Below are positions 23,969-32,467 of a DNA stretch of 44,415 bases, in pieces. Source of the stretch: an uncultured Eubacteriales bacterium (GTDB lineage: Bacteria; Bacillota; Clostridia; Lachnospirales; Lachnospiraceae). Below the pieces are notes generated by a model. That model was not told the DNA's origin and searched no databases. It was given only the letters and a program-made list of their open reading frames with translations. The stretch lies in NCBI GenBank assembly GCA_900314565.1, contig OMVU01000023.1, positions 1-44,415 of the forward strand, given 5' to 3'. How positions within the stretch are numbered: the first letter of the stretch is position 1; every line of letters begins with the position of its first letter. Made by a program: the position numbers and the translations under genes.

Positions 23969-24203
23969 AAGCAGCAAATGCTGTTTAATACTGGTATCGG
24001 AACTTCCTGTAATTAATTATAAATTCCACCGGACCAGAGAACAAGCAGATTTCTTTTCCGCATGTTTTTCATCGACAAAAACAGACTTATGCCGCTTTCT
24101 TTAACAGGTAACTGCGAAGCGCTGTCCTTCAATACAGTTCCGTTCCGAACAGCTTTCAGCGTTTCGTAAGCGCCTGCTTCTTTCAGCGGGAAAGGATACT
24201 TTC

Positions 24204-24734
24204 TTGAGAATAAAAAATAACACTTCCGACATGATGTGCGACTATATCGTCGAGGCCATGTTCATTCTCCTCAGAGAAAAAGATTTCGAGAACATCCGGA
24301 TCAGCGAGATCGCGGATCTGGCCGGCGTGAACCGCTCGACCTATTACCGTCATTTCCACAGCCGGCAGGACATCGCCAGGTTCTACTATCAGCGCCTTCT
24401 TGAGCGCTGTTTTGCAGAGGCGCACGAGAGACGACCCGATAACGAGGAATATCTCCGCATCATTTTCCGGACTTTTAAAAAAGAAAAAGAGAAGCTGCTC
24501 CTTTTGGATCGGAACAACCTCTCTTTTCTTCTTCTTGAAATCATGAATTCCTACTTCTTCGCCCGAAAGGACAATTGTTCGGCACGGTCAGAAATTCACT
24601 TTTACTATCATGTCGGCGGCGTCTTCAACGCTTTCCTCTGCTGGCTGCATGAGGACATGAGGACCTCTCCGGATATCCTTGCGCGGATCGCGCTGGCAGC
24701 CCTGCCACCGGATTTTGAACCGCTGCTCATGTAA
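24204..24734 (+). CDS. TetR family transcriptional regulator
   Basis: A 176-residue regulator. Residues 8-55 are the TetR N-terminal helix-turn-helix: ILLREKDFENIRISEIADLAGVNRSTYYRHFHSRQDI, where AGVNRSTYYRHF is the recognition helix region. The C-terminal part (60-176) is helical with the TetR_C_7/DhaS-like FYYQRLLERC and HFYYHVGGVFNAFLCWL segments; the ligand is unknown. Initiation is at TTG, with AAAGGA 7 nt upstream. It is divergent from the 101-residue protein gene, its most likely neighbour target. Confidence 0.88.
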   Translation: MRIKNNTSDMMCDYIVEAMFILLREKDFENIRISEIADLAGVNRSTYYRHFHSRQDIARFYYQRLLERCFAEAHERRPDNEEYLRIIFRTFKKEKEKLLLLDRNNLSFLLLEIMNSYFFARKDNCSARSEIHFYYHVGGVFNAFLCWLHEDMRTSPDILARIALAALPPDFEPLLM

Positions 24735-24766
24735 AGAAAATATCCCGGAAGGCCGTCTGTTCAGTC

Positions 24767-25348
24767 TCAGAACACGCCGGCCTGTGCCATCTGACCGATG
24801 AAGACCAGGACGGACAGTGCAATACCGATTACGATAGAGGCGATGCCCCACTTCTTTGCAGAAGCATATCTCGCCTGCTGCTCCGCATAGGTCATCGCAT
24901 TGTTGATATTAATCGTCTTTACCAGAGTAACGATCCCGCCGATCGTGCAGAACAGAATAGCGACGATAGAGAGCGCGATCATCCCGCCGGTCGGCATAGG
25001 CGCCGGTCTCTGCTCCATTCCGTATCCGGGTCCGCCATTCATGTTGTAGCCGTTTCCCATAGGCTGGTTGTTGTAGTTATTGACCGGCTGGTTGTTGTAA
25101 TTATTGACCGGCTGATTGTTATAGTTGCTTACCGGCTGGTTGTTATAACCGCCGGCTGACTGATTGCCATAGCCGTTCCCTGCAGGCTGCGAGTTATAAT
25201 TACCGCCCGAGGGCTGGCCCTGGTTCGGTATATATGCCTGTGTCTGGTCGAACGGATCTTCCTCCTGGACCTGCTGCGGCATTCCGCAGTACGGACACAC
25301 CTTAGCAAGCGGAGAAATCTCTGCTCCGCAGTTCTTGCAATTTGCCAT
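24767..25348 (-). CDS. Zinc-ribbon CD225/dispanin-type membrane protein
   Basis: A 193-residue protein. The N-terminal zinc ribbon has CKNCGAEI and CPYCGMPQ (Cys4/Cys7 and Cys19/Cys22 pattern). Residues 30-105 are Gln/Asn/Gly/Tyr-rich with tandem SNYNNQPV-like octapeptides. The C-terminus has two membrane segments: IALSIVAILFCTIGGIVTLV, then AMTYAEQQARYASAKKWGIASIVIGIALSVLVFIG. The order (helix, Ala-rich amphipathic part with KKW, helix) fits the CD225/dispanin domain. GGGAGG supports the start at 25348. The DUF2752 gene upstream is a common partner, so the two probably form one unit. Confidence 0.85.
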   Translation of the reverse strand: MANCKNCGAEISPLAKVCPYCGMPQQVQEEDPFDQTQAYIPNQGQPSGGNYNSQPAGNGYGNQSAGGYNNQPVSNYNNQPVNNYNNQPVNNYNNQPMGNGYNMNGGPGYGMEQRPAPMPTGGMIALSIVAILFCTIGGIVTLVKTININNAMTYAEQQARYASAKKWGIASIVIGIALSVLVFIGQMAQAGVF

Positions 25349-25470
25349 ACTATTTTCCTCCCTGCTCTTAAGAATCCTGTGCGGCCCATTCCGCACACTC
25401 TCTGTCTTTATTTCAAACTCTTACGAGTGAGAAAACTCTTTATCCGCACGCCCCGCGAACCTGCCGTCCG

Positions 25471-25875
25471 TTACGCGGGCGCGAGAAATGAAAACGCCGG
25501 TATATTCCGAAGGATCCAGTAAAGAACGATCACGGTCAATGATCCAAGCTCGACCCTTCTTCCAAGACAGACCGGACGAAGACCCATCCCCGGGAAAACA
25601 AGTCTCAGATATTCATGGATGAGGATCCCCCCGAAAGGTATTCCCAGGATGTACAGCATGCTGTTATACCGGAAAGATTCCCCGATCCGCCCGTGAACAA
25701 GGGCTTTCAGCGCGCGCCCTGTCCCGCATCCCGGACAATAAAGACCGGTCAGCGCAAGGTACGGGCACGGCACATTCCACAGCCCCCGGTAAAGGAGCAC
25801 GCAGACAAAAATGACTGCCGCCGGAAGCCCGGCTCCGAGCGCGATCCTCTGCCACCGTTTTAATCTCGTTTCCAT
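25471..25875 (-). CDS. DUF2752 membrane protein
   Basis: A 134-residue protein with three membrane segments. The family signature is CPYLALTGLYCPGCGTGRALKALVHGRI at residues 37-64 (in part), containing Cys37, Cys47 and Cys50. Function is unknown. It lies 122 bp upstream of the CD225-type gene on the same strand. The ribosome site (CAGGGAATC) is weak. Confidence 0.88.
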   Translation of the reverse strand: METRLKRWQRIALGAGLPAAVIFVCVLLYRGLWNVPCPYLALTGLYCPGCGTGRALKALVHGRIGESFRYNSMLYILGIPFGGILIHEYLRLVFPGMGLRPVCLGRRVELGSLTVIVLYWILRNIPAFSFLAPA

Positions 25876-26116
25876 GCTGATTCCCTGATTTCCGAAGTCC
25901 TTTCGTTTCGCAGCGGCAATCGGACATACATCTGTACCTGTTCGCTTTTCGCATTGATCTCACTGCCCAAATTACTTACAGTATATTCGTTCAAAACGGT
26001 CCAGTCAAGCAGTCTGCACTTCCTGTCAGACCTGTAAATTCAAAGCCTGCACGGGTCCATAAAGAAGCTCCATGAGCCGATACAATAAACCGCTCATCTC
26101 AAAATGAATCAGGATT

Positions 26117-26145
26117 TTGACCCTTCCGCCCGGATACTGTATACT
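26117..26145 (+). promoter_or_regulatory. Sigma-A promoter of the nitroreductase gene
   Basis: TTGACC, 17 bp, TATACT. It lies in the 422-bp gap 25876-26297, where I see no gene. The implied leader is about 145 nt. Confidence 0.75.
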
Positions 26146-26297
26146 ACTCTTAGCTGAAAAAATCCGTCGGCAGAATGCGCGTTCACATCCAAAGAAAACT
26201 GCGGATCGCAGCGCGATAGTACATTTTGCAGGCGTCTTTACCATTGAACAGGCTCCTGCAAAAGTCTGTCTGCATTGAATGATCAAAGGAGGATCCC

Positions 26298-26810
26298 ATG
26301 GAATTCACGGAAGTCATCAAAAATCGCTATTCCTGCAAAAAATATGCCGAACGGCAGATCTCTGACGAGCAGCTGACCGAAATCCTCGAAGCCGGCCGCC
26401 TGGCTCCGACCGCAAAGAACCTTCAGGAACAGCACATCTACGTTGCCCGTTCCGCAGAAGCGCTCGCAAAAATAGATGCCGTGACTCCCTGCCGTTACGG
26501 TGCCCCGACAGTCCTGATCGTCGCCTACAACGCGGACGACGTATACACGTATCCGGGCGACGTGTACAGCTCAGGCACAGAGGATGCCACCATCGTCGCG
26601 ACGCATCTTACGCTTGCAGCGTACAACGCAGGCGTCGACAGCTGCTGGCTCAACCGCTTTGATCCGGACCGGCTCGCGAAAGATCTGAATCTTCCGGAAA
26701 ATGAAAAGATCGTCATGCTCCTCGACCTCGGATATGCGGCGGAGGGCGCCGGTCCGCTTCCGAACCACGGAAACCGCAAGCCGCTTGAAGAGACCGTGAG
26801 CTATATCTGA
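26298..26810 (+). CDS. Nitroreductase family FMN oxidoreductase
   Basis: A 170-residue nitroreductase-fold protein. FMN-binding features are RYSCKKY at 9-15 (Arg/Ser/Arg-type phosphate contact), LAPTAKNLQEQ at 35-45, and the late stretch LGYAAEGAGPLPNHGNRKPLEE with the terminal Arg/Lys. It is shorter than classical NfsB enzymes, as is common for the anaerobe branch. AAAGGAGG lies 6 nt before the ATG. A strong promoter precedes it and rsmJ follows after 82 bp. Confidence 0.9.
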   Translation: MEFTEVIKNRYSCKKYAERQISDEQLTEILEAGRLAPTAKNLQEQHIYVARSAEALAKIDAVTPCRYGAPTVLIVAYNADDVYTYPGDVYSSGTEDATIVATHLTLAAYNAGVDSCWLNRFDPDRLAKDLNLPENEKIVMLLDLGYAAEGAGPLPNHGNRKPLEETVSYI

Positions 26811-26892
26811 ATACACTGAATTTCAGTTCTCATAAGCCCGGCCGGAAGAACCGGCATCGCTGAAGTGAAAGCCGCCGCTGAGATAAAAGACT

Positions 26893-27774
26893 ATGAGGAA
26901 AAAGAACCTAAGCACCCGCTCCGGGGAACAAAACACTGCGGTCTGTATCCTGATCCGGGACCCTGTCTTCGAAGACAGCGCGGACCGGCTTTCCGTGCGT
27001 CTGGGCCTCCCGGTCTGCCGGGACCCGGAAGCAATCGGGGAGACGTTCGGTCTCGCGCTCGTTCCGGATGCGGACGGACTTTCCCTGTTCGACGGAAAAA
27101 TGACTCTCCGCGGGGACTTCACACATATGCAGAGCCGCCTTCTGCCCGGAAAGCTGCCTGCAGAACTCCTCGTCCGCGCGGCGAAGCTCAGGGATCCGGG
27201 GCCCTGCCCCGTTGCGATCGACTGCACAGCCGGTCTCGGGGACGATTCCCTGCTGCTCGCAGCGATGGGGTATACGGTCCATCTCTTCGAATACGATCCC
27301 ATAACGGCGGAACTTCTGGACAGCGCGCTGCGCAAAAGCCAATCTTCCGACAGTTCCGGTGCTCTCTCTGACATCACGAACCGCATGATCCTGCACAGGG
27401 AAGACAGTCTTGCAGTCCTCTCTGCCTTCCGGGAACTTCCCGTCCGTTCAAAGGGGGAGGAAACGACCTCCGGTCAGGATCCGGAGCCCGGAGCCTTTCC
27501 GTACGTCACGTATGCACCGGACCTTATCTATCTTGATCCGATGTTTCCGGCACGCCGGAAGAGCGGGCTCATCACCAAGAAACTGCAGATGCTGCAGATG
27601 CTGGAAAACCCCTGTGCAGACGAGTCCGCCCTTCTTGCTGCCGCAGTCCGTGCGAACCCGAGGAGGATCGTGATCAAGCGCCCTCTCAAAGGGCCTTTCC
27701 TTGCGGGCATAAGACCGGCTTACTCTATTAAAGGAAAAGCGATCCGCTACGACTGTATCGTGGTGCGCGGATGA
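26893..27774 (+). CDS. rsmJ: RsmJ-like 16S rRNA m2G1516 methyltransferase
   Basis: A 293-residue class I methyltransferase of the RsmJ (DUF548) family. The SAM loop is IDCTAGLGDDSLLLAAMGY at about 108-126, and the acidic strand end is HLFEYDPITAELL. The catalytic-type motif is IYLDPMFPARRKSGLITKK at about 213-231, and the C-terminal VIKRPLKGPFL and KGKAIRYD match the family. In E. coli the enzyme methylates G1516 of 16S rRNA. The N-terminal 100 residues are longer than in proteobacteria. No clear ribosome site precedes the ATG, so translation may depend on an unleadered or coupled mechanism. Confidence 0.85.
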   Translation: MRKKNLSTRSGEQNTAVCILIRDPVFEDSADRLSVRLGLPVCRDPEAIGETFGLALVPDADGLSLFDGKMTLRGDFTHMQSRLLPGKLPAELLVRAAKLRDPGPCPVAIDCTAGLGDDSLLLAAMGYTVHLFEYDPITAELLDSALRKSQSSDSSGALSDITNRMILHREDSLAVLSAFRELPVRSKGEETTSGQDPEPGAFPYVTYAPDLIYLDPMFPARRKSGLITKKLQMLQMLENPCADESALLAAAVRANPRRIVIKRPLKGPFLAGIRPAYSIKGKAIRYDCIVVRG

Positions 27775-27855
27775 CCGTCTCCGCTTTTCCTGCGGCAGCC
27801 GGAACGCTCTTCTCCTGAAAAAATGAGCAGTCTTATGGCAATTCTTTCTCATCTC

Positions 27856-27864
27856 TGTTAGAAT
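27856..27864 (+). promoter_or_regulatory. Extended -10 promoter of the phosphatase gene
   Basis: TGTTAGAAT, an extended -10 (TGnTAGAAT), about 65 bp upstream of the start. The -35 is poor. Confidence 0.4.
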
Positions 27865-27930
27865 GGTATTTGATCAGAAAAAGAGCGGAAGTATCCTCTG
27901 CCTGATCTGTATTTTAAGGAGGGATGTTCC

Positions 27931-30057
27931 TTGCCGGATAAAAGCGTCAGAGAAATGAACATCTTTGAGCGACAGCACTATTCTCTCGGCGGACGCGTAA
28001 CACGGGCGACCATCTTTGTCTCAGCCATACTCGGGTTCGTCACGCTGCTCTTAGGATTATCTCTGTATACCAGTACTCTTTCGAAACAATATATCGCTTC
28101 CGGTTTTAATCTTACCCAGAGCGTAAGCCGGACCCTGGACAGGATCGTAGACGTCAGGGACTTCTCAGAGGAGATCCTGGAGACCTACCGGTCTCTCTCG
28201 GACGAAGAGCGTCAGGCAGTCGGAACAGAAGAATATCGTGCGCACTTTGCCGCTTTCGAAGAGAGCGAAGTCTACAGATCATCCATGGAAGTCCTCCATG
28301 ATTTTCTGGATACCTCGGAAGTCTCCGCGCTCTATCTGGGAACGTACGATCTGGAATCCGGGGCGCTCATCTACATTTCCGATCCGGATGACAATGAGGC
28401 GGTACGCCTTCACCCCGGTGACTGGGAAAGTGCGAAGAGAGATGAAATCGCTGATTTTCTGAACTGGGACGGAGAGGGAATGCTCTATGCCATCGGAAAG
28501 ACCAGGAATTACGGATGGCTCTGTACCACCGCCACCCCGCTCAGGAACAGTGACGGTAAGGTCGTAGCATTTGTCCTCGCGGATATTTCACTTGCCGACA
28601 TCAGAGAAGGAATAAAAAGCTTCACGTTCCAGTACCTGGCCGCAATTCTCCTCATAACCATCCTGCTCGCCCTCTTCATGGGGCGCCAAATGCGGCGGAC
28701 AGTTGTCGAGCCGATCGACAGGATTGCAGAGGCTGCCTCGCTATATATGGACGATCACAGAAATGAGACGCTGGGCACCAGCCATTTCTCCCGTCTCAAC
28801 ATAGCCACAGGTGACGAGATCGAAAATCTCAGTCTCCTTCTGGCCGATATGGAAAGAGATATGGAGAATTATATGGAGGATCTTACCAACGTCACGATCG
28901 AGAAGGAGCGTATTCATACAGAACTCAATATGGCAAGCCAGATCCAGGAGGGAATGATTCCCGGTATCTTCCCCGCTTTCCCTGACCGTCAGGAATTTGA
29001 GATCTTCGCATCCATGGATCCGGCGAAGGAGGTCGGCGGAGACTTCTATGACTTCTTCCTGATCGACGACGACCATCTCGGCCTCGTCATGGCTGATGTC
29101 TCCGGCAAAGGCGTTCCTGCTGCTCTCTTTATGATGGCCTCCAAGATCCTGATCAACAATTTCACCTTTTTGGAAAACGCCACGCCCTCCTCTGTTCTGG
29201 AACGCGTCAATCACAGCATCTGCCAGAGCAACAAGGCGGAACTTTTCGTCACGGTGTGGCTCGGTATCCTTGAGCTCTCTACCGGAAAACTGAAGGCGGC
29301 CAACGCCGGACACGAATATCCGGCCATCCAGCGCACCGGAGGCGGTTTTGAGATCTACAGGGACAAACACAGCTTCGTCGTCGGAGGTATGGATGGGATC
29401 CGCTATAAGGAGTATGACCTGCAGCTCTGTCCGGGAGACAGCATCTTCCTATACACGGACGGCGTCACGGAAGCGACAGACGCGAATTCCCGGCTGTTCG
29501 GGACCGACCGAATGCTCAGCGCGTTAAATAAGGCCCCGGATGAAACGCCCACTGTCATCCTGAAGAATGTTAAAAGCGGGATCAACGATTTCGTTGGATC
29601 TGCCCCGCAATTTGATGATATCACGATGCTCTGCATACGCTACTATGGGAGGGACGGAAAAACCATGACGATTCCCGCAAAAACAGAAAATCTTGATTCA
29701 GTCCTCGCTTTTATTGACGGTGCTCTGGAAGAGGCCGGCTGCCCGATGAAGGCCCAGATGCAGCTCGATCTGGCCGTAGAGGAAATGTTCGTCAACATTG
29801 CGAACTATGCGTACGGGAGCGGAAGCGGCAATGCCGTGGTCGACATCGATATCAGAGACGGGATCTGTACCATTACGCTCTCAGACAACGGTATCCCGTA
29901 TAATCCTCTGGAGAAGGTGGATCCGGACGTAACGCTGTCGGCGGAGGACAGACAGATCGGTGGTCTCGGCATCTTCATGGTGAAGAAATCTGTGGACGAT
30001 ATGGTATACGAATATAAGGACGGGCAGAATATTCTGAAACTCATCAAGAAGATTTGA
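27931..30057 (+). CDS. Receptor-type PP2C (SpoIIE/RsbU) phosphatase fused to a RsbW-like ATPase
   Basis: A 708-residue sensor protein. Membrane helix 1 is near 26-48, an extracytoplasmic sensor domain near 50-225, and helix 2 near 230-250. A HAMP-like linker follows (TVVEPIDRIAEAASLYM), then a coiled coil. The PP2C/SpoIIE domain (about 345-570) shows DPAKEVGGDFYDFF, VMADVSGKGVPAALFMM, NAGHEYPA, LYTDGVTEA and DDITMLCIRY, so metal-binding aspartates are present. The last 130 residues are a HATPase of the RsbW/SpoIIAB kind: DLAVEEMFVNIANYAY (N box), SDNGIPYNP and GGLGIFMVKK. Both phosphatase and kinase-type modules of a partner-switch sit in one chain. GGAGGG 7 nt upstream supports the TTG start. 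Confidence 0.9.
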   Translation: MPDKSVREMNIFERQHYSLGGRVTRATIFVSAILGFVTLLLGLSLYTSTLSKQYIASGFNLTQSVSRTLDRIVDVRDFSEEILETYRSLSDEERQAVGTEEYRAHFAAFEESEVYRSSMEVLHDFLDTSEVSALYLGTYDLESGALIYISDPDDNEAVRLHPGDWESAKRDEIADFLNWDGEGMLYAIGKTRNYGWLCTTATPLRNSDGKVVAFVLADISLADIREGIKSFTFQYLAAILLITILLALFMGRQMRRTVVEPIDRIAEAASLYMDDHRNETLGTSHFSRLNIATGDEIENLSLLLADMERDMENYMEDLTNVTIEKERIHTELNMASQIQEGMIPGIFPAFPDRQEFEIFASMDPAKEVGGDFYDFFLIDDDHLGLVMADVSGKGVPAALFMMASKILINNFTFLENATPSSVLERVNHSICQSNKAELFVTVWLGILELSTGKLKAANAGHEYPAIQRTGGGFEIYRDKHSFVVGGMDGIRYKEYDLQLCPGDSIFLYTDGVTEATDANSRLFGTDRMLSALNKAPDETPTVILKNVKSGINDFVGSAPQFDDITMLCIRYYGRDGKTMTIPAKTENLDSVLAFIDGALEEAGCPMKAQMQLDLAVEEMFVNIANYAYGSGSGNAVVDIDIRDGICTITLSDNGIPYNPLEKVDPDVTLSAEDRQIGGLGIFMVKKSVDDMVYEYKDGQNILKLIKKI

Positions 30058-30084
30058 TCGTGAAGCGTAAAACGCTTACTTCCT

Positions 30085-30109
30085 CAGGAACTCCCCGGCG
30101 TTCCTGCAG
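30085..30109. repeat. Dispersed palindromic repeat, family A
   Basis: CAGGAACTCCCCGGCGTTCC plus TGCAG; its first 20 bases are identical to the start of the copy at 12669. Confidence 0.6.
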
Positions 30110-30112
30110 CAT

Positions 30113-30159
30113 AAAGAACCCCCCGGGACATCGTCTGTTCGATGTCCCGGGGGGTCTTT
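30113..30159. terminator. Strong bidirectional terminator
   Basis: AAAGAACCCCCCGGGACATC pairs with GATGTCCCGGGGGGTCTTT around a 7-nt loop. It separates the convergent phosphatase and alpha-galactosidase genes. Confidence 0.9.
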
Positions 30160-30201
30160 ATTTCAGCTCTGTTCTGTTCTCCGGAGCATTGCTGCAAATG
30201 T

Positions 30202-32430
30202 TCATTCCGCACAAAGCTCATAGAGAATCGATGCGAAATCTCCTCCCTGTGTGTTCAGATCAGCACGGTCGATCGGAATCCCGATATTTACGAGTTCATC
30301 GCCCCACGCCGTGTATTCGCGGGTCTCTTCCCCGATACTGTATCTCACCCTGTAGCAGACATCCGCGTCAAGGCCGTCCAGCCTGAAGCGGATCCAGGAG
30401 TCATTGACCCGGTTCAGCGTCTGACAGAAGAGGGCCAGCGCGCTCTTCCTGTCCTTCGCCACACAGATCCAGCCTGTCTCATTTCCCTTAAAAGGATCCA
30501 GAAGACGATAAAAATCGCTGCCCAGCTGGATCATCTCCCGGTACTTCTTCATCCGGATGATCTGCTCCTTCACGACCGCGGATTCCTCCTCCGTCATCGC
30601 AAGGACATCGAGCTCATAGCCGAAAGTACCGAACATCGCGACATTTCCGCGGGTCGAGAGCGGCGTCGTCCGGCCGAGCTGATGATTCGGAACAGCCGAC
30701 ACGTGCGCTCCCATCATGGAAAGAGGATAGACATAGGATGTACCGTACTGGATCCTGCATCTCTCGGAGGCATCCGTGTCATCGCTCGTCCAGGCCTGGG
30801 GCGCGTAATAGAGCATGCCCGGATCAAAACGGCCTCCGCCGCTTGCGCACGACTCGAACAGAATGTGCGGAAATTCGCCGATAAGCCGCTCGTAAAGGCT
30901 GTAGACGCCTAATATATAGCGATGCATCATCTCTCCCTGACGGTCTGCCGGGAGAGCAGGACTGAAGGACGCTGTCATATAGCGGTTCATGTCCCACTTC
31001 ACATAGGAAATCTTCGATGTCGAAAGGATCTTTGCGATCATATCATGGATACAGTCGACGACCTCCTGTCTCGAAAAATCGAGCACATGCTGGTGCCTTC
31101 CCTGACAGTGATACCGCCCGGGTGCCTGGATCATCCAATCCGGATGTGCGCGGTAGAGGTCACTGTCCTTGTTGACCATCTCAAGTTCTACCCAGAGGCC
31201 GAATTTTATACCGATCTCCTCCATCTTTTCGGACAGTCCGTCGATGCCTGACGGAATTTTCGTCAGATTACAGAACCAGTCGCCAAGCCCCGCCCAGTCG
31301 TTATTTCGCTTCCCGAACCAGCCGTCATCCAGCACGAAGAGCTCTGCTCCGAGTTCCCTCGCCTTCTTCGCCATTGCAAGAAGCTTCTCCTCAGTGAAAT
31401 CAAAATAGGTCCCCTCCCAGTTATTGAGAAGGATCGGACGGGCTTTATCTCTCCACTCTCCGCGCACCAGGCGGGTCCTGTACAGGTCGTGGTAAGTCCG
31501 GCTCATCCCGCCCAGGCCCTGGTCCGAGTAGACGAGAACGGCTTCCGGCGTCGTAAAAGTCTCCCCCCTGCAGAGCTTCCAGGAGAAGTTCCGGGGATTG
31601 ATGCCGAGAAGGACACGGGTCATGTCAAACGTCGACACCTCGACCTGTTCCAGATGATTTCCGCTGTAGACCAGCGAAAAGCCGTAGACTTCCCCGGTCT
31701 TCTCCGTTGTCCCCGGCCGCATGAGGGCAATGAACGGATTCTGCTCCGCTCCGCCGGTCGTTCCGGCAAGTCCCTGGATTCCCTGGAGCCCGCGTTCCAG
31801 CCTGCGCGTATAGACATGCCGTTCTCTTGCCCATGCACCGGACAGCTGCAGCATCTCATAATCCATATCAAGGAACTCGACACTGGCAGAGAGCGCTCTC
31901 TCGAGCATGACCGGCTCATCCCCGGTCTGGGTAAAGCGGGTGTGGCGGGTGATGACAGGATAATCGCGGAACAGCGTATAAGACAGGACCATGTCTGTTC
32001 CGCTCACCTCATCGGTGAGCGTGATCTCAAGTGTCTCCGCCTCGTCCTCCGACTCCGCATACGTCGCCGGCAGTCCCGGGAGCCCCGGTTTCCCCGGAAA
32101 GATCGCATAGGTCCTGAATTTAAAATCGGACACACGGCTTCCGTTGGCGAGGCGGATCTCCCCCGCCGGAGAGCGATAGTCACCGGTCCCGTAGAAAGGA
32201 TACTCCTGGCGCACAAAGTGCATCGAGAGATTGGACGGATCCGGCTGAACGAGGGACATCTGCAGCCTCCAGGACAGCTGATGCAGATGAGAGAAATCCT
32301 CTCTGTCGTGAACGCGTCTTCCGTAATACAGGTTTTCCAGCTGATCGTTCTCCATCACATAGATGATGTAGCTGATATAATCATTTGTAAGATGAAATAT
32401 CCTTGATTTTTCATGATAAATGATCGCCAT
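30202..32430 (-). CDS. aga: GH36 alpha-galactosidase
   Basis: A 742-residue cytoplasmic enzyme (no signal peptide) of glycoside hydrolase family 36, close in length to bacterial AgaA/MelA/RafA tetrameric enzymes. The nucleophile is Asp480 in YVKWDMNR, the acid/base is Asp550 in QAWTSDDTDASERC, and SCASGGGRFD at 527-536 is the Cys/Gly substrate loop. LDDGWFGKRN at 367-376 contacts galactose. It releases galactose from melibiose, raffinose and stachyose. One oddity is ELEM at 415-418, where the family normally has EPEM. AGGAGG lies 6 nt before the ATG, 37 bp after yesL. It is the last gene of the sugar locus. Confidence 0.95.
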   Translation of the reverse strand: MAIIYHEKSRIFHLTNDYISYIIYVMENDQLENLYYGRRVHDREDFSHLHQLSWRLQMSLVQPDPSNLSMHFVRQEYPFYGTGDYRSPAGEIRLANGSRVSDFKFRTYAIFPGKPGLPGLPATYAESEDEAETLEITLTDEVSGTDMVLSYTLFRDYPVITRHTRFTQTGDEPVMLERALSASVEFLDMDYEMLQLSGAWARERHVYTRRLERGLQGIQGLAGTTGGAEQNPFIALMRPGTTEKTGEVYGFSLVYSGNHLEQVEVSTFDMTRVLLGINPRNFSWKLCRGETFTTPEAVLVYSDQGLGGMSRTYHDLYRTRLVRGEWRDKARPILLNNWEGTYFDFTEEKLLAMAKKARELGAELFVLDDGWFGKRNNDWAGLGDWFCNLTKIPSGIDGLSEKMEEIGIKFGLWVELEMVNKDSDLYRAHPDWMIQAPGRYHCQGRHQHVLDFSRQEVVDCIHDMIAKILSTSKISYVKWDMNRYMTASFSPALPADRQGEMMHRYILGVYSLYERLIGEFPHILFESCASGGGRFDPGMLYYAPQAWTSDDTDASERCRIQYGTSYVYPLSMMGAHVSAVPNHQLGRTTPLSTRGNVAMFGTFGYELDVLAMTEEESAVVKEQIIRMKKYREMIQLGSDFYRLLDPFKGNETGWICVAKDRKSALALFCQTLNRVNDSWIRFRLDGLDADVCYRVRYSIGEETREYTAWGDELVNIGIPIDRADLNTQGGDFASILYELCAE

Positions 32431-32467
32431 ACACTTCCTCCTGTCCGTCTGGTATCAATTCAGACAA

